Shown: positions 1 to 6,525 of the stretch, piece after piece
Numbering within the stretch: position 1 is the stretch's first letter
How the letters are laid out: every line of letters begins with the position of its first letter
Source of the DNA: Kiritimatiellia bacterium
Lineage (GTDB): Bacteria; Verrucomicrobiota; Kiritimatiellia; RFP12; UBA3636
Direction of reading: 5' to 3'
Assembly: GCA_016295275.1 (NCBI GenBank)
Contig: JAEDLN010000102.1
Location: 1-8,392, forward strand
Length of the DNA: 8,392 nucleotides
Made by a program: the position numbers and the translations under genes
Notes under the pieces: generated by a model
Databases searched by the model: none
Seen by the model: only the letters and a program-made list of their open reading frames with translations
Told to the model about the DNA's origin: nothing

Positions 1-702
1 CCTCGCGATATCGCCGTCTATGTCTCTCAAGGCGTTATCGATATGGGAATCACGGGACGCGACCTCAACCTAGACGCCGAAACACCTGCTCTTGAAATTC
101 TTGCGCTCGGTTTTGGAAAATCCTCCTTCCGCTACGCCGTTCCAAACGACAGTACGCTAACGCCCGACGATCTCGAGGGAAAGCGTATTGCTTGCTCCTA
201 CAAAAATATCGTCCGTCGCGATATGGCAAAGCGCAATATCAATGCAGAAATCGTTCGCGTCGACGGTGCTGTCGAAATCTCCATCCGTCTAGGTGTTGCC
301 GATGCGATTGCCGATGTTGTGGAAAGCGGCTCGACAATCCGGCAGGCTGGACTAAAGGTTGTCGGAGACCCCGTCCTCGAATCCGAGGCCATTGTCATCG
401 CCCGTGATGAAAAAACCGCAAACCTTCCGCAAGCTGTTACCTTCGTTCGCCGACTCAAAGGTATCCTCGTAGCACGAGTCTACGAAATGATTGAATACGA
501 TATTCGCCGGGACCTTCTGCAAGAGGCAATCCGTATGACTCCGGGTATCGCAGCCCCGACAATCGCCCCGCTCAACGATCCGGACTGGGTCGCCGTCAAG
601 GCAATGGCACTTCGCAAGGGCATCAACGAAACAATGGATAAACTTTCCGATCTCGGTGCAAAGGGCGTCGTCGTTTCCCCTATCCGCGCTTGTCGGCTTT
701 AA
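1..702 (+). CDS. hisG: ATP phosphoribosyltransferase, long form (5' truncated by window)
   Basis: Catalyses the first committed step of histidine synthesis, joining ATP and PRPP to give phosphoribosyl-ATP in the cytoplasm. The reading frame is open from base 1, giving 233 residues here; long-form family members have about 285-295, so roughly 50-60 N-terminal residues lie outside the window. The HisG family signature (E-x5-G-x-A-x2-I-x-D-V-x2-S-G-x-T-I) is seen intact at bases 274-339. After the catalytic part, the last 75-80 residues (from about base 445, LKGILVARVYEMIEYD, to the end) match the C-terminal ACT-like regulatory domain of the long form. Such enzymes are feedback-inhibited by histidine and need no HisZ partner. 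The C-terminus SPIRACRL fits the family ending. The ATG at base 43 is internal, not the true start. The aminotransferase gene follows after 74 bases on the same strand, so co-transcription is likely. Confidence 0.96.
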   Translation, partial: PRDIAVYVSQGVIDMGITGRDLNLDAETPALEILALGFGKSSFRYAVPNDSTLTPDDLEGKRIACSYKNIVRRDMAKRNINAEIVRVDGAVEISIRLGVADAIADVVESGSTIRQAGLKVVGDPVLESEAIVIARDEKTANLPQAVTFVRRLKGILVARVYEMIEYDIRRDLLQEAIRMTPGIAAPTIAPLNDPDWVAVKAMALRKGINETMDKLSDLGAKGVVVSPIRACRL

Positions 703-776
703 TTCTTGAAAATAAACCGGGAATTGATTCGCGAAACGCAAACAAGCACCTCCGGTTTCTTCCCTTTTCTTCCTAC

Positions 777-1973
777 ATGAACAATACGCTCCTCGCCCCC
801 GCTATTCAAGGCTGCCTCTCCGGTTCTTCGATGATTCGCCGGATGTTTGAAGCCGGTATCGAACTGAAGAAAAAGTATGGTGCCGACAAGGTCTACGATT
901 TCTCCCTTGGAAATCCCGATCTTCCCCCTCCTCGCGCCGTTCAACAGGCTCTTCGTCAAATCGCAGAAGAATCGAATCGCCCCTTCGCCCTCGGTTATAT
1001 GCCCAACGCCGGGTACCCTTCTACGAGGGAGGCCCTTGCCCGCCTCGTCACACGCGAACAAGGGATCGATTTCCCGGCCTCCCATGTTGTCGTCACCGTC
1101 GGTGCCGCAGGTGGTTTGAACGCATTCTTCCGCGCCGTTCTCACCACTGGCGATGAAGTCCTTGTTCCCTCCCCTTATTTCGTCGAATACGGTTTCTACT
1201 GCGGAAACTACGAAGGCAAGCTCGTTCCCGTCCCGACAAAACCCGCCGATTTTTCCCTCGATTTGGATGCAATACGCACGGCTATCACTCCCAAAACCCG
1301 CGCTATCATCATCAATACGCCAAACAATCCAACCGGCCAAATCTATCCAGAAGCAGATCTCCGGGCCCTCGCCCAAATTCTCGATGAGGCTTCCAAAAAG
1401 AACGGACGCATCATCTACCTTGTCTCCGACGAGCCGTATCGCGCCCTAAACTACGAGTCTGAGCCCATCCCTTCGATCTTTTCCGCATGCCGGAATGCAG
1501 TCGTTATCGGTTCGTTCTCCAAAACGCTCTCCCTCCCTGGCGAACGAATCGGTTACGTGGCTGTCAATCCCGCAATCGAAGATGCCCAAACACTCGTTTC
1601 CGGCATCATCTTTACCAACAGAACCCTCGGCTATGTCAATGCCCCGGCAATCGGACAGAAAATCATCGAGGCGGCAATCGATGCTCGCGTTGATGTCGAT
1701 ATCTATCATCGCCGCCGTGACGCACTTGCAAAAATCCTTTCCGATGCCGGTATCGAATTCTTCCTTCCCAAGGGAGCTTTCTATATTTTTGCCAAATCGC
1801 CCGTCCCGGACGAAAAGGTTTTCGTTCAGGCCCTCTTGGATGAACAGATTCTCGTCGTTCCCGGTTCCGGATTTGGTCTGGGAGGCCATGTGCGCCTAGC
1901 TTTCTGCGTAGAAGACTCCGTTATCAAAAACTCCGCCGAATCTTTCCGGCGCGCGATGACCAAATTCCGCTAA
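777..1973 (+). CDS. Class I/II PLP-dependent aminotransferase (aspartate-aminotransferase-like)
   Basis: A 398-residue cytoplasmic fold-type I aminotransferase. The PLP site is complete: NTPNNPTG with Asn184, SDEPY with Asp218, the Schiff-base lysine Lys249 in SFSKTLSLPGERIG, and a C-terminal substrate-carboxylate arginine, Arg373, in HVRLAF. The N-terminal motif FSLGNPDLPPP is typical of the aspartate/alanine aminotransferase-like group found in anaerobes rather than of HisC. The frame stays open upstream to a TTG at 690 that overlaps the end of hisG. I prefer the ATG at 777 because the extra 29 residues resemble nothing in the family and 777 gives the usual length. No Shine-Dalgarno site precedes it. 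The substrate cannot be read from the sequence. Its place after hisG raises the possibility of a transamination in amino-acid synthesis, but it need not be histidinol-phosphate. A strong terminator follows at 2001-2040. Confidence 0.93.
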   Translation: MNNTLLAPAIQGCLSGSSMIRRMFEAGIELKKKYGADKVYDFSLGNPDLPPPRAVQQALRQIAEESNRPFALGYMPNAGYPSTREALARLVTREQGIDFPASHVVVTVGAAGGLNAFFRAVLTTGDEVLVPSPYFVEYGFYCGNYEGKLVPVPTKPADFSLDLDAIRTAITPKTRAIIINTPNNPTGQIYPEADLRALAQILDEASKKNGRIIYLVSDEPYRALNYESEPIPSIFSACRNAVVIGSFSKTLSLPGERIGYVAVNPAIEDAQTLVSGIIFTNRTLGYVNAPAIGQKIIEAAIDARVDVDIYHRRRDALAKILSDAGIEFFLPKGAFYIFAKSPVPDEKVFVQALLDEQILVVPGSGFGLGGHVRLAFCVEDSVIKNSAESFRRAMTKFR

Positions 1974-2000
1974 AACCGCCTTCTATCCGGCTCTCGTTAC

Positions 2001-2040
2001 GAAAGGCTGATTTCGCATCAGCCTTTCTTTTTTTTTTTTT
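2001..2040 (+). terminator. Intrinsic terminator of the hisG-aminotransferase unit
   Basis: A perfect 10-base-pair stem (gaaaggctga at 2001-2010 with tcagcctttc at 2018-2027) closes a 7-base loop and is followed at once by 13 T (2028-2040). It starts 27 bases after the aminotransferase stop codon. This is a textbook Rho-independent terminator and separates this unit from the IclR unit downstream. Confidence 0.95.
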
Positions 2041-2302
2041 ACCATGCCGGCATTGTCCCTCATCGATTTTCGCACGCATTTCTTTGCAACGCCGTCACAA
2101 TTTGCGCTTTCGGACCGAATGAACCGATTCTTCATACGATCGCTCAATCGTGTGAATGCGGCATTCGGCAACAGGGAAACAGACGTTTTGCCCCACTTTC
2201 TCTCGTAAAAAAATGGCTTTCATAATGATTTTTCGCAATATTTCAATCAAAATCGGAAATTCCGTCTTCCCTTCCTTAGAAATGTTGCTATTATAGCAAC
2301 AA
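2041..2302. promoter_or_regulatory. Intergenic regulatory stretch upstream of the IclR gene
   Basis: I see no convincing gene here; a 62-codon minus-strand frame (2171-1983) runs through the terminator and has no recognisable content. The stretch carries several palindromes: TTCGGACCGAA at 2109-2119; a 10-base-pair hairpin at 2131-2140/2147-2156 with one G-U pair and a 6-base loop; an overlapping short palindrome gaatgc-g-gcattc at 2154-2166 that cannot form together with it; and the large palindrome at 2283-2301. Bases 2200-2300 are AT-rich, as expected for a promoter. The sites may be operators, but none is a proven binding site. Confidence 0.45.
2283..2301. promoter_or_regulatory. 19-base palindrome abutting the iclR-type start codon (putative auto-operator)
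   Basis: Nine-base arms TGTTGCTAT and ATAGCAACA are exact reverse complements around one central T. The palindrome ends one base before the ATG at 2303. IclR-family proteins are dimers that usually bind palindromes overlapping promoters and often repress their own gene, so this is a natural autoregulatory site. A -10-like TATTAT (2289-2294) lies in its centre; transcription from it would begin about 2301-2303, at the start codon. The matching -35 region is weak. The palindrome is seen; the binding protein and promoter role are inferred. Confidence 0.6.
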
Positions 2303-3049
2303 ATGCTCCCATTTCAGCCCAATCATAGCCTTCAAGACGGCATACAGATCCTGCAGACGGTTGTCGCAAACGATGAACCGATTGGTTCGCGTGAAGTCTC
2401 TCGCCGTCTCGGTATGGATCCTACACGGACAAATCGTTTGCTCAAAACGCTCGCGGCGATGGGAATGCTTCTTCAAACCGGCAACCGAAAATATACGTCC
2501 GGTCACGGGATTCATGTCTTTGCCGCACAGAGTCTGCGCGCGTCCGGTCTTTTGAATGCCGCCATTCCTCATCTTGAAACGCTTCATGAACTCGGCTATC
2601 TCGTGTCTATGGGTGTCGTGTGGCGAGACCGCGTTTCCTACCTCTACTATCGTCAATGCGCCAGCACGACCTCGGACGATTCCGGGTTGCATACGGGGCT
2701 TGCCGCAACAGGCGCCTTCCCCGTTGAACAATCCGGAATCGGGATTGCGTATCTCGCCGCTCTTCCGGACGACCGACTCCAAGAAGAACACCAAGGACTG
2801 TCCGAACTCGCTTTGAGGCGTATTCGTGAAGCCCAAAGGCAATCCTACGCTTATGTGTGCTATCGCGAGAGTCATACGCTCGCCCTCCCTGTTGGAGCCG
2901 AACCGTCCGAGCCAATTGCCGCCATCGGTCTTGCCGGTGCAATCGCGTCCAGTGACATCCCGGTTCTTCTGCCGCGCCTTCAAATGGCCGCTTCCTTCAT
3001 CAATGATTCCCTTCGTTCCCGAACGAAACAAGCCCTGAAAAACACATGA
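2303..3049 (+). CDS. IclR-family transcriptional regulator
   Basis: A 248-residue protein of normal IclR length. The N-terminus is a winged helix-turn-helix: the helix-turn-helix is about residues 27-48 (IGSREVSRRLGMDPTRTNRL) and the wing about 54-66. The remaining 170 residues match the IclR effector domain in layout (a long helix from about 84, then mixed alpha/beta), with the usual GIAYLAALP-type segment near residue 150. The next in-frame Met, at residue 38, would cut through the DNA-binding helices, so the ATG at 2303 is the start although no Shine-Dalgarno site precedes it. Its TGA stop overlaps the ATG of the FAD oxidoreductase gene (ATGA), which implies translational coupling and suggests that this enzyme is its target. 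The effector is unknown. The probable operator is the palindrome at 2283-2301. Confidence 0.92.
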   Translation: MLPFQPNHSLQDGIQILQTVVANDEPIGSREVSRRLGMDPTRTNRLLKTLAAMGMLLQTGNRKYTSGHGIHVFAAQSLRASGLLNAAIPHLETLHELGYLVSMGVVWRDRVSYLYYRQCASTTSDDSGLHTGLAATGAFPVEQSGIGIAYLAALPDDRLQEEHQGLSELALRRIREAQRQSYAYVCYRESHTLALPVGAEPSEPIAAIGLAGAIASSDIPVLLPRLQMAASFINDSLRSRTKQALKNT

Positions 3050-4329
3050 AAAAGACGATTCACGAACCCGCAAAAGAAATACCCGTAGCCGGAGAATACG
3101 ATGTTCTTGTCATCGGAGCCGGTCCCGCCGGTGTAGCCGCAGCCATTACCGCCGGTCGAGAAGGCGCCAAAACTTGCCTCGTCGAACCCTGCGGAGGCGT
3201 TGGCGGTGTCGCTACCAGCGGAATGATGAGCCATTGGACTGGAAACACCCAAGGTGGCATCTACGAGGAAATCCTCGATCGTTCCGCCGATCGCCCCGAA
3301 ATGCGCGCTTCGATCAATACCGAGCGTCTTCATTGCGTTCTGTTGGAAATGTTGCAGGAGGCCGGCGTCGAAATCCGTCTCTACACGCTCGCAACAGACG
3401 CAATCGTCGAAAAGGATCGCCTAAAGGGCGTTATCATCGAAAGCAAATCCGGCCGCGAAGCTCTTCTTGCTAAGGTCACAATTGACGCTTCTGGAGATGG
3501 AGACATCGCCGCACGGGCCGGTGCCGAGTACCAGCTTGGACGCGAGGGAGACGCCGTCATGCAGCCAATGACACTGATGTTCCGTGTCGGGGGGGTCGAT
3601 TATAGCCGGGCTATCTTTCCACCTTCTTTCGAAACCTTCATCGATGTACCGGCAGGAGAAATCCAAAACCTCGCCCGCCAAAAACTTCCCGCCCCCGCCG
3701 GCCATGTTCTCCTCTACAAAACAACCTTGCCCGGCGTCGTGACTTGCAATATGACAAATGTCACGCAAGTCGATGGAACAAAGGCTGAAGACTTGACAAA
3801 GGCGCAGCTCGTCTGCCGTAAGCAAATTCCGATTATCGTTGATTTTCTGCGCAAATACGCTCCCGGATACGAAAACTGTTACTTGCTCACAGCTGCCGCT
3901 ACCATCGGCGTCCGGGAAACGCGACACTTCAAAGGTCTCTACACACTCACCGCCGAGGACATCCTCGAAGCCCGTGTTTTCCCAGACTGGGTCGTTGCCA
4001 AAGCTCACTTCAACTTCGATATCCACAATACGGTCGGCGCGGGACTCGATGCCAATGGCTCGCAAGCGAAATTCACGCAGCGCAAGCACTACACGATACC
4101 ATACCGTTGCCTTGTTCCCGAAAAAGTCGATGGTCTCCTTCTCGCAGGTCGCATCATTTCCGGCACCCACAAAGCACACTCCAACTTCCGCGTTATGCCG
4201 ATTTGCGCCCTTATGGGACAAGCCGCCGGCATTGCCGCCGCCCTCTGTGCATCCCGGAACATCGAGCCGCGCGCACTGCCCGCCACCGATATCCAAACCA
4301 AGCTTATCGAACAAAAAGCCGGACTTTGA
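3046..4329 (+). CDS. FAD-dependent oxidoreductase (FAD_oxidored/PF12831-like)
   Basis: A 427-residue flavoprotein. The N-terminal dinucleotide-binding fold is clear: DVLVIGAGPAG at residues 19-29 (GxGxxG) followed by the ribose-binding acid Glu47 in CLVEP, then a CGGVGG turn with Cys49. A second FAD-contact motif, IDASGDGDIAARAG, starts at residue 146. The third, near residues 361-370 (VDGLLLAGR) and followed by an ALMGQAAGIAAAL helix, is the usual C-terminal FAD clamp. No signal peptide or membrane segment is visible, so it is probably cytoplasmic. The substrate cannot be deduced; members of this family are numerous in PVC bacteria and Bacteroidota and mostly uncharacterised. It starts inside the IclR stop codon (4-base overlap), has no Shine-Dalgarno site of its own, and is probably made by reinitiation. 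A terminator-like hairpin follows. Confidence 0.92.
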   Translation: MKKTIHEPAKEIPVAGEYDVLVIGAGPAGVAAAITAGREGAKTCLVEPCGGVGGVATSGMMSHWTGNTQGGIYEEILDRSADRPEMRASINTERLHCVLLEMLQEAGVEIRLYTLATDAIVEKDRLKGVIIESKSGREALLAKVTIDASGDGDIAARAGAEYQLGREGDAVMQPMTLMFRVGGVDYSRAIFPPSFETFIDVPAGEIQNLARQKLPAPAGHVLLYKTTLPGVVTCNMTNVTQVDGTKAEDLTKAQLVCRKQIPIIVDFLRKYAPGYENCYLLTAAATIGVRETRHFKGLYTLTAEDILEARVFPDWVVAKAHFNFDIHNTVGAGLDANGSQAKFTQRKHYTIPYRCLVPEKVDGLLLAGRIISGTHKAHSNFRVMPICALMGQAAGIAAALCASRNIEPRALPATDIQTKLIEQKAGL

Positions 4330-4354
4330 TTCCACATTCTCTCGTTTCCAATCG

Positions 4355-4390
4355 ACCTCATCCCGCTTCCCCGGGGTGAGGTTATGTTTT
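4355..4390 (+). terminator. Probable terminator after the FAD oxidoreductase
   Basis: An 11-base-pair GC-rich stem (4355-4365 with 4372-4382, one G-U pair) with a 6-base loop begins 25 bases after the stop codon. The tail (ttatgtttt) is only moderately T-rich, so termination may be less complete than at the 2001-2040 terminator. Confidence 0.65.
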
Positions 4391-4958
4391 CCCTCTCCCC
4401 TTCTCTCAAGCGTCAAGATTCTTCCCCTAAATGAATGAATACCGCAAAATGGATTTTAGATTGCGAGATCCGAGGGGCTGGGACCATGCGGATCAGACTC
4501 CGTAACGACAAGATCTGTAATACAGAGACTCATGCCGGTCAGGGCTTCTGTTGAGACGGATTCGGTCGGTCGGAATTGCCCCGGACGACCAAGTCCGTCT
4601 ACGGAATTCTCGCGAAGGATATGCTCGCAAGAACGGATCCGAAACCTCCGTCCCCTACGTCCCTTCAGATTCCCGCCACTCCCGCCCTACCGACTCGTAC
4701 GCACGATGACAAAGCGGAGAAGCGACGTTTTCACGCCGTTCCCCCCACCCGTAAAACCACTCTAGAAAGTCGGGCGGCATCTAAACTACCGATACTCCCC
4801 GACTCGGGAAGGTTTCCATCGCCATACAGTCAGTAAGCGGCAATGCTTTTCAGGTTGCAATGCCCAAGGGCACGACAGGCTGCGATGCATGAATAAGTCT
4901 TATGGACATACTCCTGAACGCGAAATATCTTGTCAAAAGTTCCGACCCTTTCTGTTGG
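4391..4958. other. Unexplained block between convergent genes
   Basis: About 570 bases lie between the plus-strand oxidoreductase and the minus-strand GH5 gene. Three reading frames of 77-86 codons exist (plus 4532-4765, 4576-4836 and 4889-5140), but they are rich in Pro, Arg and Ser, have no ribosome-binding sites and resemble no family I know; both strands carry scattered stops in the other frames. Short hairpins are frequent: 4443-4447/4461-4465, 4467-4472/4489-4494, 4514-4518/4522-4526, 4582-4586/4593-4597 and 4768-4774/4798-4804 (7 pairs). GCAATGC is repeated at 4840 and 4857. I recognise no tRNA, tmRNA, RNase P, SRP RNA or riboswitch core. It could be a non-coding RNA, a decayed gene or an element scar. 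Confidence 0.5.
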
Positions 4959-6506
4959 TTACGGCGCCGTTTTGCCACGGAAACCGCGTAGCAAAACCCG
5001 TTTTCGAGCATTGTCTGCAGACGGTTTCGTCCTCAATGGTCCGTCCGCCTCGTGCTCGACGCTCCACGCGTGCCATTCGCGGAACGCATGATACGTCCAG
5101 TTCCATCCGTACTCCTCGAATATCGAAATGCAGTCGGTGAGATACTGTTCGGCGTTAGGCGCCCAGGCAATCGCCGAGAATTCCCCGACATAGATGATTG
5201 CCCCATGGCGTTTCTGGAAATCGAGAACCGGCGCGAGCCGTTCTTTCAGATATTCCTTATCCCATCCTCTCCCGGCATTCGGATAGGCGACAGGCGTGAA
5301 TTTTTCCGGATTGGTCTGCCCAACCCCTTGGTGCGTATAGGCGTGCGGATAATACATATGCACCTGGTAGATGATGTCGGTCAAATCCGAAACCTTCATC
5401 CAGTCGTATGCCTCGGGACCATCCGAGCAAAGCGATTCGAAAATAATCGGCGTGACCGGATCAATCGCGCGGATCGCCCGCGCGGCGCGTTCTTGCAGTG
5501 TCCAGTAATCGCAATTCGGCGCGGCTTCCAGCTTCTGCGTAGGTTCATTGAAAAGATCATAGCCCCAAATTCGCGGATGGCCTTTGCACCTCCTCGCAAT
5601 CATGCGCCAGACATCGATGAAGACCTCGGCCAACTTCGGATCGTGAAACATAGCCTTTTCGCGGTCTAGCCGGCTACCGCCCGGCGGAACGTGGACATCA
5701 ACCACAATATCGATGCCGTAGCGCTCGGCCCAAGGCAAAACATCGTTTACGAGATGATCGACTTTCGACGTAATCCACCGCCAGTAGTCGGCGACATCGC
5801 GGTTCGCTTCCAGATTTCCCCACCCGCGCACCATCTGATAGCGCGCGAGCGTTACGCCCCAATCGCGCAGCGTTTTGAAATCGTCCTCCGTACAAGGACC
5901 TGACGGCAACATAACGCCCCTCTGCACAGGACGCTCCAAGACGCGATGGGTATAGCGGCATTTTGTCGTCGACCGGTCGACTGGGAAAAGCGGCTGAGCT
6001 TCTTCAATTCGGAGCGACGCGAGATTGAAGTCGACAGCTCCGGTCGTTTCCTGAAGCCCGAGATAGATTTTCCCTTCCGCCGGCTTCATTTCCCGCAAGT
6101 CGAATGTCATCTCGATGCGCCTCCAGTCCCAGTCGCCTTCGCGCTCGGGCCCCGTCAGATAATGCGTCTGGTTCGACTTTTCGTCGATGAATTTCAGCAT
6201 GACCTTAAAGCCGAAATAGGAAACATGCGATCGTTTCACCCCGCTTCCGCGCGAGAGCACCGACACTTTGACCATTTTATCGGCAAAGCGAGACAAATCG
6301 CAATCGGCATAAGCCATCGCCGTTCCTTTGTCGCTGAGCGAAACCGACAGCACGTCTTTTTCAAGCGTTGCACCCTCCGGAATATTCCAATCGAAGCGCG
6401 ACGATACCTCGCCTGAGACGGCAACCTCGCCGAAACCATTGACGGCGGGGAACAAAAATGCGGCGCAAAGCGCACCGCATTTCAGGATTAGATTACAGAT
6501 TCGCAT
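4959..6506 (-). CDS. Secreted GH5-family glycoside hydrolase (cellulase-like) with N-terminal beta module
   Basis: A 515-residue exported hydrolase likely to cleave a beta-1,4-glucan or mannan by the retaining mechanism. Residues 1-26 form a signal peptide. About residues 27-165 make a beta-rich module ending in GAVDFNLASLRIEEA, like the jelly-roll carbohydrate-binding modules seen before GH5 domains. The catalytic barrel follows: DVHVPPGG (His of strand 3), GYDLFNEP with acid/base Glu321, VHMYYPH, and IYVGEFSA with nucleophile Glu442. The spacing of 121 residues between the two glutamates is normal for GH5. Two starts are possible: ATG at 6512 directly touches AAAAGG, while ATG at 6506 has AGGA at a 5-base spacing, so I chose 6506. 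Frame further upstream runs through the preceding gene and is not used. It is the last gene of a three-gene leftward operon, 19 bases after the SUMF1-like stop. No clear terminator follows. Confidence 0.92.
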   Translation of the reverse strand: MRICNLILKCGALCAAFLFPAVNGFGEVAVSGEVSSRFDWNIPEGATLEKDVLSVSLSDKGTAMAYADCDLSRFADKMVKVSVLSRGSGVKRSHVSYFGFKVMLKFIDEKSNQTHYLTGPEREGDWDWRRIEMTFDLREMKPAEGKIYLGLQETTGAVDFNLASLRIEEAQPLFPVDRSTTKCRYTHRVLERPVQRGVMLPSGPCTEDDFKTLRDWGVTLARYQMVRGWGNLEANRDVADYWRWITSKVDHLVNDVLPWAERYGIDIVVDVHVPPGGSRLDREKAMFHDPKLAEVFIDVWRMIARRCKGHPRIWGYDLFNEPTQKLEAAPNCDYWTLQERAARAIRAIDPVTPIIFESLCSDGPEAYDWMKVSDLTDIIYQVHMYYPHAYTHQGVGQTNPEKFTPVAYPNAGRGWDKEYLKERLAPVLDFQKRHGAIIYVGEFSAIAWAPNAEQYLTDCISIFEEYGWNWTYHAFREWHAWSVEHEADGPLRTKPSADNARKRVLLRGFRGKTAP

Positions 6507-6525
6507 TCTCATCCTTTTAAACCTG

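Noticed and set aside
690..776. Upstream TTG start extending the aminotransferase by 29 residues
   Set aside because: It overlaps the end of hisG, the extra residues resemble nothing in the family, and the ATG at 777 gives the normal N-terminus and length.
2291..3073. 260-codon minus-strand frame opposite the IclR gene
   Set aside because: It is antisense to a clear IclR protein and has no recognisable domain or ribosome-binding site.
3421..4416. 331-codon minus-strand frame opposite the FAD oxidoreductase
   Set aside because: It is antisense to a well-supported gene, resembles no family, and is a by-product of that gene's codon use.
4532..4836. Two overlapping plus-strand frames of 77 and 86 codons in the intergenic block
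   Set aside because: They are low-complexity, rich in Pro/Arg/Ser, without ribosome-binding sites or recognisable motifs; I treat the block as non-coding until homologues are shown.
4931..4936. Minus-strand TTGACA as a -35 box for an RNA in the orphan block
   Set aside because: No acceptable -10 box lies at 16-18 bases; the nearest TAT-containing hexamer is 21 bases away.
4391..4958. Known structured RNAs (tRNA, tmRNA, RNase P RNA, SRP RNA, common riboswitches)
   Set aside because: I looked for their conserved cores on both strands and found none; detection by eye is limited, so a covariance-model search would be decisive.
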